From contig NZ_JACHMI010000001.1 in NCBI RefSeq assembly GCF_014207985.1, positions 1,905,001 to 1,969,000 on the forward strand: a DNA stretch of 64,000 nucleotides, read 5' to 3'. The notes under the pieces were generated by a model. It worked only from the letters and a program-made list of their open reading frames with translations, ran no database searches and was not told the origin of the DNA. A program made the translations under genes and the position numbers. This document shows positions 51,850 to 60,560 of this stretch, piece by piece (positions within the stretch are counted from its first letter, which is position 1; each line of letters opens with the position of its first letter). The DNA is from Nonomuraea rubra (GTDB taxonomy: Bacteria; Actinomycetota; Actinomycetes; Streptosporangiales; Streptosporangiaceae).

Positions 51850-53136
51850 TCAGCCGCCGAGCGGCTGCCCTAGCGCGGATGCGGTGCTGAGCACGAGCCG
51901 GGCCGTTTCCTGGGCGGCGTGGTGGGCCACCTCGGGCAGCACCGAGACGTAGGTGTCGGCGGTCAGCACGATAGTGGCGTGCCCGAGCATGGCCTGCACC
52001 ACCTTCAGATCGGTGTGCGCGGCCAGCGCCAGCGTCGCGGCACCGTGCCGCAGGTCGTGCAGCCGGACCGGAGGTTGCCCGGAGGCGGTCACCAGCCGGC
52101 GGAACCGGCCGGTGAGGTAGTCCGGCCGTAGCGGCGCACCGTCCGCGGTGGTGAACACGTAGCCCGAGTCCTGCCAGCGGGTGCCCGCCGCCGCGCTCAG
52201 CTTCTCCTGCCGCTCGCGGTGCCGGCTCAGCACCCGCACGGTCTCCGCGTCCAGGGCGACCACCCGGCAGCCGGCGGCACTCTTCGGCGGCCCGACCATG
52301 ACCCGGCCGTCGGCGTGCACCCGCTGCTGCGTCACCGTCTGCTCTGCGGCCTGCAGGTCGACGTCCGTCCGGCGCAGCCCGGCCAGCTCACCGCGGCGCA
52401 ACCCGCGCAGCGCGGCCAGCCACCACGCGGCATATAAACGATCCTGCGCGATGCCGGCCAGGAACGCCGCGAGCTGTTGTCCGGTCCAGACCGCTACTGC
52501 TGGACGTTCTCCCGTTTGCCGCCAGCGGGCGGTCCGCCCGGCGGTCCAGACGACCGGATGCGGTCGGCGCGGCCGGGGCAGCGCCGCTCCGTTGGCCGGG
52601 TTGATGGGCATCAGCCGGGCGCGCACCGCCGCGTTCACCGCGGTCCGCAAGGTGGCGTGGATCCGCACCACGGTCGCGGGCGACAACCGCGGCCGGTCGG
52701 CGAGGGACGGGACGCCAGCGTCGCGAGCAGTCCGTTGACATCGCGCGAGGTCAGTTGGTGCAGCAGCATCCGTCCCAGCCGCGGGACGAGGTAGAGGCGG
52801 ATATGCGTGGCGTAGCCCTGCCGGGTCGACGGACGTAGAGCGTCCTTGGTAGCCAGCCAGCGTGCCAGCCACTCACCGACGGTGCATCCGGCTCCTGCGC
52901 CGTCGCGGTCGGCGGTGGCCAAAGCCCGGCCTGCCGCATGCGCCTCCTCGGGATCGGCGTAACCACCTTGGCGGATACGCTGCCGCTGCCCGTCCAGGCC
53001 ACGTACCTGCACCGCGAAGTACCAGCTGCCGTGATCGTCATCTATCGGTAGACGCGGACACGTCACGCCTCGCTGACGTCCCGTTGCCGTATCCACACAG
53101 CCGCATCGTCTGCTGACCTGCACCCGAGTCTGCCAT
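51850..53136 (-). pseudogene. Tyrosine recombinase / integrase, second copy, frameshifted
   Basis: The sequence is a close paralogue of the intact integrase at 33907-35199 over its full length. The N-terminal part ([20 protein letters not shown] through [20 protein letters not shown]) and the C-terminal part ([31 protein letters not shown], Tyr in DTYVSV, to ALGQPLGG) are in different frames because one base is missing near 52686, where the intact copy reads GRHLSP. A second 2-bp deletion just after the start codon (ATGGCAGACT versus ATGGCACAGACT) also disrupts initiation. It is inactive unless these are sequencing errors. Confidence 0.9.
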
Positions 53137-53363
53137 CTGCGCCACCTCCGCCCCTCACGGTGTGCGACGACAGACGCTTCAGGTAGGGCTCGCCTCCGAC
53201 CAGGGATGCCCCAGGTCAAGTGTCCGAAGGACGGGGAGGCTCCGTGGTGCGGCGGTCGGTGTTGCCGCGATAAGTCCCAACCGGGCAGACCAGGGGTTGT
53301 TGGCGTGCGGGGCGAGTGCTGCGGCGGGGAGGCCCGCGGGCTGCATCTGAGATGCGCGTCTGA

Positions 53364-54572
53364 TCATCCGGCCGAGGCCAGCGCTCGGCGAGCGGCTTCA
53401 ACGGCGAACTTGGCCGGGTCGAATTTCTGCGCGGTGTCCAGACCGGCCCAGCGGACATATTCATCATGCTCGTCGTGCTCGGGATCGGCCAGCACCAGAC
53501 GGAAGTATGCGTAGCCTCCGATGCCGCCGACGTCCTCTGGCGGGCAGGCACCTTCCCCGTCCATCAGCACCGGGTAACGGACTCCTTCCTCCGCCGTGAG
53601 GATCTCCTCCAGCACGATGTCGTGCCGCCAGCTGTCACCCAGGTCGTATTCGTACTCGATGGCTGCCCTGACCTGTGCAAGCACCTCCGCCAGAGAGGTC
53701 TTCCCCTCGTCCACGACGTCCAGATCCCACTCGCGGGACGGTTGGCCGTACAGGACACCGCCGACCCTGAACAGGTGGAGATGACTGTCCTGCCAGCCCA
53801 TCGCCGTGACCAGGATGTGGTGCAGCCTGGCGAGCGTGATCCCGGGGGAGACGAGCAGGCGCCGCCAGATCACCGGGTCCGCGCTCCCCTGGAGCGTCAC
53901 CCGGATCTGGTAGATCGGCTCTCCCGGTGCGGCTTCGCCCAGGCTGCGCCGTACGGTGGTCACCGCGGCCGGGGTCAGGGTCGCCGTCTCTTCCGTGAGC
54001 TCCACCACGCCCAGCCGGGCCAGGACGGTCAGCAGCCGATCGATGTCCTGATCGGCCATTCGCCGTTGCGCTCGCGGGTCGCGCATCTCGTAGTACGGCG
54101 ATGCGATCTGCCAGGCCAGCTCTCGCAGATCCGCGACGGGCACCGGTCCGCCGTACAACCTACGCTGCAGCGCCGGCCAGATGAGCGCGAACTCCTCGCC
54201 GACCAGGGACGAGTACCAGTAATTCTTGGGGAAGAGCGCCTGGCTCATCTTCCCCAACGCCGTGAACGACGCCTCCCACAACCGCTTCGGGTCGTTCAAC
54301 AGTGGCGCCGCCTTCTTCACCGGCAGCAGCCGTCCCTTGACCACCCTGACCAGCCCCGTCGCTTTGGCCCATTCCACGATCAGGTTCAATCCGGGCAATT
54401 CGGTGCTGCTCTTCGTCCGGAACACCCGGTCGCCGATCTTCGGGTCGATCTCGTCGCCGGTCTTCAGCAGCGCCACCAGCGTCCGCGCGTCCGACAGCGT
54501 CAGGTTCCCCGTCTGAGTCAGTTTCCGGCCTTCGCCCACCCACTCGGTGAACGCTCGCAACTCCTCTTGCAT
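53364..54572 (-). CDS. Plasmid pRiA4b ORF-3-like protein with extra N-terminal domain
   Basis: 402 aa from ATG 54572 (MQEELRAFTEWVGEGRKLTQ); the longer in-frame ORF adds only low-quality sequence. The C-terminal ~170 residues carry the ORF-3 family pattern: IYQIRVTLQGSADPVIWRRL, LARLHHILVTAMGWQDSHLH and LFRVGG, EYEYDLGDSWRHDIVLEEIL, and a C-P-P-E-D-V-G-G motif. The N-terminal ~220 residues (TGNLTLSDARTLVALLKTGD and following) form an added helical region seen in many actinomycete homologues. The biochemical role is unknown. It is divergent from the next gene by 94 bp. Confidence 0.88.
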   Translation of the reverse strand: MQEELRAFTEWVGEGRKLTQTGNLTLSDARTLVALLKTGDEIDPKIGDRVFRTKSSTELPGLNLIVEWAKATGLVRVVKGRLLPVKKAAPLLNDPKRLWEASFTALGKMSQALFPKNYWYSSLVGEEFALIWPALQRRLYGGPVPVADLRELAWQIASPYYEMRDPRAQRRMADQDIDRLLTVLARLGVVELTEETATLTPAAVTTVRRSLGEAAPGEPIYQIRVTLQGSADPVIWRRLLVSPGITLARLHHILVTAMGWQDSHLHLFRVGGVLYGQPSREWDLDVVDEGKTSLAEVLAQVRAAIEYEYDLGDSWRHDIVLEEILTAEEGVRYPVLMDGEGACPPEDVGGIGGYAYFRLVLADPEHDEHDEYVRWAGLDTAQKFDPAKFAVEAARRALASAG

Positions 54573-54666
54573 GGCGTTCAGCGTATGGCGCAGCGTTCGG
54601 CCTTGGCCGCCCGCGCCGCGCGAACAAGCCCTTCCTGGCCCATGGACACCCGTAGGATCGGGTGCC

Positions 54667-55965
54667 GTGGCGAAGAAGCGGAGAGCGAAGGCGAGCCCCA
54701 CGCGGGGAGTCAGTGGCAATCCTGCCCGGCGCGCGGAGCAGCTCGCCGCCCGTCAGTCCGCACCCGACCCTCGTTCCGGGCTGTTGGAGTCGCTGCTGGG
54801 GACCGCTGGGGATCAGTGGTGGCCGGACTCCCAGGAATCGATCATCGGTGGCATGCCTGACCTGCCCGCCCACTCGCCGCTGCGGCTGGAGAACGCCGTC
54901 GTCGACCTGGTCGGCGAGGAAATGTGGACGCGCACCCAGATCGAGACCATGGGTTTCCACTGGAACCAGTACCTGGCCTCGCTGGCTGACCTCGTCCGCG
55001 ACGAGATCCAGATCGCAACGCGCACCGGCGGGCAGATGGACGACCTGTGGCGACTGCTGCACGGGCTCGCCGCGATGACCCCGCCGCCCAGCGGGGAGAT
55101 GCTGCGCCGCGACCCCGATCTCGCCGTCCGCGAGGCCATCAAGGACACCACGACGGCCTTGACCAAAGCCGGCATCGCTCCCGGGTGGCCCAGCGAGATT
55201 CTCCGGGCCGCTCCGGCCGGGGAGCCACTGCTGCTGACCGACGCGTACGGCTCGCGGTGCGCGCTACTGGCCCCCTTTGCCTGGGGTGAGCAGAACCCGC
55301 ACTGGTACTGCTGGGACATCGACCGCTGCACCGGAGACCGGGTCGTGCACGCCGGCGTCTTCGCCTCACCCCGGGAAGCGCTCGCCGAGTGGCGAGCCGC
55401 CGTGGGGTCCCACGCGGCACCCGCCTCCGCCCAGCCGGTGCCGTGCGACCAAACCACCGCCCGCGACCTGCTGGATCCGCTGTGCCGTTCTGACTTCCTG
55501 GATGCCATGCTGCTCGGCATCGAGTCGCAGCAGCTCATCGCCGAGCATTTCCGCATGCGCCAGCGCGCCCGCGCGCTCTGCGACTCGTTCACCGTCGCTC
55601 CCGAACCCAAACCTCAGCACAACCTGAACCCGATCATCGACGACTTCGCCGCCTGGCTACGCGATCGAGATGACCGCAGCCCCGAACGGGAAGACGTCGC
55701 CACGCTCGCCGACAATTGGTCGCGCCTGTCCGGGCCCGGCTACTATGCCTGCTCCCCGCATCGGATCGAGCACGCCGTGGTCCTCGTCGCGGACGGGTAC
55801 ATCGAAAAGTACGCCGAGGCCGTACTCGATCTGCTGCCGCAGTGGGTCGAATGGTGCATCGAGCGCACCGGCCTGACCGGCGAACTGGCAGAGCGATCCC
55901 GCCAGGCAGCCGCGAACAATCGGTGGGACGGATCCGACAGCATGGACCTGCGCCGCATCGAATAA
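54667..55965 (+). CDS. Conserved hypothetical protein
   Basis: 432 aa from GTG. A basic N-terminus (VAKKRRAKASPTRGVSGNPA) precedes WWPDSQESIIGGMPDLPAHS, LENAVVDLVGEEMWTRTQIE, a region with WGEQNPHWYCWDIDRCTGDR and VVHAGVFASPREALAEWRAA, and a C-terminal helical part with YVEKY-like VLVADGYIEKYAEAVLDLLP and QWVEWCIERTGL. It is divergent from the ORF-3-like gene; such hypothetical proteins with an SGNPARRA-type start are frequent in actinomycetes. No catalytic motif stands out. Confidence 0.75.
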   Translation: MAKKRRAKASPTRGVSGNPARRAEQLAARQSAPDPRSGLLESLLGTAGDQWWPDSQESIIGGMPDLPAHSPLRLENAVVDLVGEEMWTRTQIETMGFHWNQYLASLADLVRDEIQIATRTGGQMDDLWRLLHGLAAMTPPPSGEMLRRDPDLAVREAIKDTTTALTKAGIAPGWPSEILRAAPAGEPLLLTDAYGSRCALLAPFAWGEQNPHWYCWDIDRCTGDRVVHAGVFASPREALAEWRAAVGSHAAPASAQPVPCDQTTARDLLDPLCRSDFLDAMLLGIESQQLIAEHFRMRQRARALCDSFTVAPEPKPQHNLNPIIDDFAAWLRDRDDRSPEREDVATLADNWSRLSGPGYYACSPHRIEHAVVLVADGYIEKYAEAVLDLLPQWVEWCIERTGLTGELAERSRQAAANNRWDGSDSMDLRRIE

Positions 55966-56042
55966 GGCGGGCCGTCGCCGCTTTTCGCGTGATGTGGTTC
56001 AGGGACAAAAGGACCCCGTGATGGGCTGCGGCGGCATGTCAA

Positions 56043-56447
56043 TCAAGCGGCGTCGAGAGCCTCGGTGATCTTGCGGGCCATCTCGGTCAGGGTGGGGCTC
56101 GGCCGGCCCTTCTGGTTCCGGGTGGCGGCTTCGAGGGCGACGGTGACGGTGCGGCGGAAGTTGTCGGCCTCGGCGGGGTCCTGCTGCTGGAGCAGGCTCA
56201 TGGACGCGGTCAGGGCAGGCAGCACCTGGTCGGCGAGGGCGGCGACGGTCTTGCCGTACTTGACGCCCTTGGGCGCCTTCGCGAGAACGTGGCCGACCTG
56301 ACCGGTCGCGGAGGTCAGGGCGATGGAGCCCTCGGTGGCGACCTTGTGCGCCGAGCCGGCGGCACCGGCGGCGGACATCAGCGAGATGGCGCCCCAGCCG
56401 GCGATCCGCAGGGTCTGGATGTCCTGGGCGGTGAGGGTGATCGACAT
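56043..56447 (-). CDS. Small helical protein, unknown function
   Basis: 134 aa from ATG 56447 (RBS GGAG, 9 bp). The sequence MSITLTAQDIQTLRIAGWGA and SLMSAAGAAGSAHKVATEGS is followed by KYGKTVAALADQVLPALTAS, NFRRTVTVALEAATRNQKGR and LTEMARKITEALDAA. It is Ala-rich and helical, with no signal peptide and no Cys. I do not recognise a family. The longer in-frame ORF extending upstream to 57200 is not supported. Confidence 0.75.
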   Translation of the reverse strand: MSITLTAQDIQTLRIAGWGAISLMSAAGAAGSAHKVATEGSIALTSATGQVGHVLAKAPKGVKYGKTVAALADQVLPALTASMSLLQQQDPAEADNFRRTVTVALEAATRNQKGRPSPTLTEMARKITEALDAA

Positions 56448-56585
56448 GGTGGTGTGCTCCTTCGGAGATCGATGACGGCCCCTTGCTGAACCGCTCATGG
56501 CAGTTACGATCGCCGTTCGCTCTGATACCGGGCCGTCGCCGCCCTGACGCGGCCGCTGACAGGATGACGATGGGAGGTGGGCACG

Positions 56586-56967
56586 GTGAGCCAGTACTAC
56601 CAGGTCGGTGATCAAGTCCTGTGGACCCTTCGAACGGCGTCTCCGCGCTGTTCCTGCGATCCTCCCAGGCCCTCGCACCGGAGGCGGGCCTGCCGACGGG
56701 GCTCGGGCCGATGCGGGACGACGAATGCCAGATCGACCTGGAAACCTCACCGCCTTCGTGAGCGCCCTGGTCGAGCGCTGCGAGCGTACGAACCATTCGA
56801 GCCTGCACGCCCTCATGGAGGGCTTCATCGCCACGGCGCTGGTGCTCGGGCAGCGTGGAGGCGGGGCTGTGCGGGTGAGCAGGCCTTCCACCGGGTTGCC
56901 CGAGGACGGTACCGCCGGGCGATGGGCGGAGCTCGCGGCGCGGCACGCCCGGGCGATGCCACACTGA
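56586..56967 (+). pseudogene. Broken hypothetical gene with two frameshifts
   Basis: A GTG at 56586 has GGAGG upstream and encodes SQYYQVGDQVLWTL. The protein-like reading continues in another frame from 56630 (SNGVSALFLRSSQALAPEAG, LPTGLGPMRDDECQIDLET) and then in the third from 56749 (TAFVSALVERCERTNHSSLH, ALMEGFIATALVLGQ) to a stop at 56967. All three pieces look native, so a gene of about 125 codons is interrupted twice by small indels. The family is unknown. It may reflect decay or base-calling errors. Confidence 0.55.
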
Positions 56968-57102
56968 GCCGCTGAACGGCATTGCCCCCGGGTCTTGCCT
57001 GAGCCGGCCCCTACGGCCGAGCCGGACGGCGCGCTTCCCCTATCGAGGACCCGGACATACGCTTCCAAAAGTTGCCGATGTAGCAGCTCCCAGGGGGACA
57101 AG

Positions 57103-58755
57103 ATGCCACGGCGATCCGGGTTACTGCGCTGGTCAGCGGGCATGATGGCGGCGGCGCTCGCGGCGTGGGGACAACCGGCACCGGCCGCAGGCCCGGTCAA
57201 GGACTTCGTCGTGTACGCGTTCAGCCAGTCGGACGTGCACGAGGAGGACCCGCAGGTCTACGAGCTCGACCCGGACACCACCATCCGCGCGATCGGGAAG
57301 TGGTCCACGGCAGGGGACGAGGCGGCTGACTACAACTTCGCGCAGATCGACCGCTATCACGCGAAGGGCATCACCTTCATGGGCAGCGGCACGGCGAGCG
57401 TGATCTTCCCGAAGGACTTCGCCACCGCCGAGATCTTCGACGACATGTCGACGCGCGACGCGGACGGCGATCCGGTCCCTCATGACGAGTTCGGTTTTCC
57501 GGAGCCGGCGCGGCGGGGCAACCTCTTCAATCCCCGATACCGCGAATACCTCCTGTCCTGGGCACGCATCCAGGTGGACGGCGGTGTCGACGGGCTCAAC
57601 TTCGACGAGGTCAACGCCGGATTCAGCGGCGGGTCGAAATACGGTTTCAACGGCAACGAGGGCTTCGACGACTACGCGATCGCCGACTTCAACCGGTACC
57701 TCCTGGAGAAGTATCCGGCCTTCACCGCCGCCGACTGGAAGTCGCGCTTCGGCATGACCGACGACAACATCCTCCGTCGCGACGTGCCGGCCGGCGACCT
57801 GGCGGCCAACTTCAACTACCGTGCTTACCTGCGGGCCGGCGGCTGGAACCGCGACCCCCTGAACGCGGCGAACCCCCTCGCCCGCGAGTGGGGCCGGGTG
57901 GTCGCCAACCGCATGTACGCCGAGGACACCTCGTTCACCGCCACGTACCTCCGCCGGTACTGGAAAGAGCTTGTCGACAGGACGCGAGCGTATTCCTGGC
58001 GCACCCGGCACCGCGGCGTCCTCATCTCCTCGAACGGGCTGTGGCCGTATGTGGACTTCAACAGCGTCGGCATGTACCCGTGGAACCCGGACGAGCAGAC
58101 CCCCGACTTCCGAGGCGCCGACTACGTACCGGTGGTGGAGGGTCACCTCAACGGCGCCAAGTCACTCCAGTCGCAGTACCGCTACCTGAAGGAGCAGAGC
58201 GCCCGAATCGCGGGCCACGTGCCTGTCGTCGTGTTCATCGACTGGCCGAACGACATGATGACCAGCTACCTCAACCTGCCGCTGGAGGAGAGGAAGGACT
58301 ACTGGCGGATCTTCGGCGCCGAGGCGTACGCCAACGGCATCTTCCCCGCCTTCCACCTGAAGGACACCGTCGGCAGTCCCACCGCCACGGACCTCGGCAT
58401 GATGGACTTCTTCAAGACCTACACCCGCTTCTACAAGGATCATCGCGCGCTCTTCAGCGACAACGTGATCAGCACCCGGGCGGTACGGGTCAGCGTGGCC
58501 CACGTCGCGGCGAGCCTGCTCGTGCAGCGTGGCACCGGAAAGCGCTCCCTCCACCTCGTCAACCACAACTACGACCAGGGCATCACACCCCAGTCGGGGT
58601 TCACCGTGGAGGCCGACCTCGGCTCCTGCCCGCGTCGCGTCTCGCTGGTCTCGCCGGATTTCCCGCACGCGAAGTCGCCGGCCTTCTCCTGCCAGTACGG
58701 CAAATTGCGAATGACCGTCGACCGTCTCGACCACTACGACATCATCCGGCTGTAG
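57103..58755 (+). CDS. Secreted glycoside-hydrolase-like (TIM-barrel) protein
   Basis: 550 aa from ATG 57103 (GGGGGAC upstream). The signal peptide MPRRSGLLRWSAGMMAAALA ends near QPAPAAG. The body is consistent with a (beta/alpha)8 hydrolase: ITFMGSGTASVIFPKDFATA, GGVDGLNFDEVNAGFSGGSK (an acidic pair at a strand end), RHRGVLISSNGLWPYVDFNS, GADYVPVVEGHLNGAKSLQS, VPVVVFIDWPNDMM and AYANGIFPAFHLKD. A C-terminal beta region (RSLHLVNHNYDQGITPQSGF, TVEADLGSCP) follows. This resembles uncharacterised secreted glycosidase-like proteins; DE in LNFDEV and a Glu in VVEGH are candidate catalytic acids. The substrate is unknown. Confidence 0.82.
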   Translation: MPRRSGLLRWSAGMMAAALAAWGQPAPAAGPVKDFVVYAFSQSDVHEEDPQVYELDPDTTIRAIGKWSTAGDEAADYNFAQIDRYHAKGITFMGSGTASVIFPKDFATAEIFDDMSTRDADGDPVPHDEFGFPEPARRGNLFNPRYREYLLSWARIQVDGGVDGLNFDEVNAGFSGGSKYGFNGNEGFDDYAIADFNRYLLEKYPAFTAADWKSRFGMTDDNILRRDVPAGDLAANFNYRAYLRAGGWNRDPLNAANPLAREWGRVVANRMYAEDTSFTATYLRRYWKELVDRTRAYSWRTRHRGVLISSNGLWPYVDFNSVGMYPWNPDEQTPDFRGADYVPVVEGHLNGAKSLQSQYRYLKEQSARIAGHVPVVVFIDWPNDMMTSYLNLPLEERKDYWRIFGAEAYANGIFPAFHLKDTVGSPTATDLGMMDFFKTYTRFYKDHRALFSDNVISTRAVRVSVAHVAASLLVQRGTGKRSLHLVNHNYDQGITPQSGFTVEADLGSCPRRVSLVSPDFPHAKSPAFSCQYGKLRMTVDRLDHYDIIRL

Positions 58756-58799
58756 CCCGAGCCAGGGGTGTGTCCCTGGGCAGCCGCGACGCCCGCGCG

Positions 58800-59110
58800 G
58801 GGCCGGGACTCGGGCAGCGGATGGGCGGTGGCGGGATCGGTGTCCCAGATCCGGGTGGTGCCGAGCTCCGGCTCGTACGAGGCCAGCCCGTGTCACCGGA
58901 AGGCCGAACACGAAGGGGACGTCGATGCCGTGGGTCGCGCCGGCCGGTCCTCGCCAGGCGAAGTCGTACAGCCAGGTACGGCCACCCGCGCGGACGTGGG
59001 CGTCGGCCGTCCAGGTGGTGGGCATGCGTACCAGGACGTCGGACAGGAGCCTGGCCGCGGCGTCGTCCGCGTACGCAACGCGATGGGCGTGAGCGGCCCC
59101 GGCGTCGAGC
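58800..59110 (-). pseudogene. Carboxylesterase (type B) C-terminal remnant
   Basis: The minus strand reads MPTTWTADAHVRAGGRTWLY followed by DFAWRGPAGATHGIDVPFVF and GL. This is the region around the catalytic His (GAxHGxDxPFVF) of type-B carboxylesterases. It then continues in another frame as ASYEPELGTTRIWDTDPATA, the enzyme's end. The nucleophile half is missing. Two frame changes are visible. Confidence 0.65.
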
Positions 59111-59323
59111 CCGCAGCCGGTCGCTGAGCCGTGACTGGATCATCGGACCGTGCTGGACCTGCACGAGCACCCCCAGATGCCGGGTTCCAGCCCGACCTGG
59201 GCCACGACCTGCTCGTACGCGTCCTTCGCGTCGACGATCTCGCCGCTGCGGACCATGGCCAGGTCTGCGATCGTGATCGCCCTCAGGGCGATCACGAGGC
59301 TCGGCGTCGTCGCAGGTGGGCGG
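59111..59323. other. Short stretch, one unclear minus-strand scrap
   Basis: The minus strand encodes VIALRAITIADLAMVRSGEI followed by VDAKDAYEQVVAQVGLEPGI, which looks protein-like but has no start context. It may be part of a gene degraded along with the carboxylesterase. There is not enough to name it. Confidence 0.3.
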
Positions 59324-59689
59324 TCAGGCGGCGGCCTGGTAGCCAGGGATGTCCTCGACGCGGTAGTAAACCGGCAGGCCGCGCTCGGTGGCGATCCGCA
59401 CGTCCTCATCCGCGCCGGTCGACGCCCCGGGCAGGCGCAGGACCGCGTCGCAGTGCCGCAACAGGCGTTCCGCGGTGGGGTACATGATCTGCTCGGCGAC
59501 CGGGTCGGCCGGCCCGGTGCCGCCCGCGCCGCGCAGGACGGGCAGGGCCACCCATTCGCCGATCATCGGGACATGGCCGCTGCGGAAGATCGGCCATGCG
59601 GCCTCCTCCAGCCGGGCCAGATTGTTCGCCATCAGTGCGGGGTCGTCACCCGTGCCAGAACGGTAGGGACCCGCGATCAGGATCATCAC
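59324..59689 (-). CDS. DUF4406-like protein (nucleoside 2-deoxyribosyltransferase fold)
   Basis: 121 aa. The start MMILIAGPYRSGTGDDPALM and the pattern NLARLEEAAWPIFRSGHVPM, IGEWVALPVL, then CDAVLRLPGASTGADEDVRI and ATERGLPVYYRVEDIPGY, match DUF4406, Rossmann-like proteins related to nucleoside 2-deoxyribosyltransferases (GPYR loop near the N-terminus, GAStGAD loop later). The conserved GEW and GASxGADxD suggest a nucleotide- or sugar-linked substrate. It is divergent from the DeoR gene, whose product may regulate it. Confidence 0.8.
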   Translation of the reverse strand: MMILIAGPYRSGTGDDPALMANNLARLEEAAWPIFRSGHVPMIGEWVALPVLRGAGGTGPADPVAEQIMYPTAERLLRHCDAVLRLPGASTGADEDVRIATERGLPVYYRVEDIPGYQAAA

Positions 59690-59739
59690 GTTGCGGAACT
59701 ATAATAGGCAGAAACCGGAAACAACAAGGAGAATCGTGC
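59690..59739. promoter_or_regulatory. Divergent promoter region between DUF4406 and DeoR genes
   Basis: The 50-bp gap contains TATAAT (59700-59705), matching the -10 consensus for the rightward DeoR gene, and TATTAT in the reverse direction. No strong -35 is evident, which is common in actinomycetes. AAGGAG before the DeoR start is clear. Confidence 0.45.
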
Positions 59740-60489
59740 ATGCTGGCCGCCCAACGCCGTGAGCTCCTCCTGGAACGCCTCCAGCTGAACGGCCGGATCA
59801 TCGCCAAGGACCTCGCCGCCGAACTCGGCATCTCCGAGGACAGCATCCGCCGCGACCTGCGCGATCTGGCGGCGGCGGGTCTGTGTCAGCGGGTGTACGG
59901 CGGCGCGCTGCCCGTCTCGCCCGCGATCGCCGACTACGCCACCCGCCAGGGCGTCGAGGTGCCCGGCAAACAACGCGTGGCCGCCGCCGCGGCGGCGCTG
60001 ATCAGGCCGGGCAGCACCGCGATCCTGGACGGCGGCACCACCGCGCTCGCGGTCGTCCGCGCCCTGCCGCTCGACCTGCGCGCCACCGTCATCACGCACA
60101 GCCCCACCGTGGCCAGCGCGCTGGCCGAGCATCACGACGTGGAGGTGTACCTGATCGGCGGCCGGCTGTTCAAGCACTCCATGGTCGCCTGCGGCGCCGC
60201 CGCGGCGGAGGCCGCACGCGGGCTGAACGCCGACCTCTTCCTGCTCGGCGTGACCGGCGTGCATCCCGAGATGGGGCTGACCACCGACGACGCCGACGAG
60301 GCCGCCATGAAGCGCGCCCTGGCCAGGCAGGCGGCGGACACGTACGTGCTGGGCAGCGCGGAGAAGATCGGCGCCGCCTCCCGGTTCGCCGTCCTCCCGC
60401 TGACGGAGGTCGCGGGAATCGTCACCGACGTCGACCCCGGCCACGCCACGCTGCGGGCGCTCAGCGTGCCCATCCTCCACGCCACCTGA
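59740..60489 (+). CDS. DeoR-family transcriptional regulator
   Basis: 249 aa from ATG 59740 with AAGGAG. The N-terminal DeoR HTH (MLAAQRRELLLERLQLNGRI, IAKDLAAELGISEDSIRRDL, RDLAAAGLCQRVYGGALPV) is followed by the DeoR C-terminal sensor domain (LDGGTTALAVVRALPL, VYLIGGRLFKHSMVACG, DLFLLGVTGVHPEMGLTTDD, DADEAAMKRALARQA, VLGSAEKIG). Members respond to phosphorylated sugars. The divergent DUF4406 gene is the likely target. The family length is normal and the frame intact. Confidence 0.94.
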   Translation: MLAAQRRELLLERLQLNGRIIAKDLAAELGISEDSIRRDLRDLAAAGLCQRVYGGALPVSPAIADYATRQGVEVPGKQRVAAAAAALIRPGSTAILDGGTTALAVVRALPLDLRATVITHSPTVASALAEHHDVEVYLIGGRLFKHSMVACGAAAAEAARGLNADLFLLGVTGVHPEMGLTTDDADEAAMKRALARQAADTYVLGSAEKIGAASRFAVLPLTEVAGIVTDVDPGHATLRALSVPILHAT

Positions 60490-60524
60490 ACGATGAACGC
60501 GGCGAGTCAGGAGGGTGCGTACTT

Positions 60525-60553
60525 TTTCACGATTGCGCGTGATGCTCTATAGT
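60525..60553 (+). promoter_or_regulatory. Candidate promoter of a leaderless gene
   Basis: TTTCAC (60525-60530) and TATAGT (60548-60553) are separated by 17 bp. Transcription would start about 7 bp after the -10, that is at 60560-60561, coinciding with the GTG start of the acetyltransferase gene. No Shine-Dalgarno lies between. Confidence 0.5.
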
Positions 60554-60560
60554 CTGGCTC

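Noticed and set aside
56448..57200. N-terminal extension of the 134-aa protein to 385 aa
   Set aside because: The added sequence is Arg/Pro-rich frame noise and the internal ATG has a proper RBS.
58162..59025. 287-codon minus-strand ORF joining the carboxylesterase scrap to sequence opposite the secreted glycosidase-like gene
   Set aside because: Only the first ~45 codons have protein similarity; the rest is antisense of a well-supported gene.
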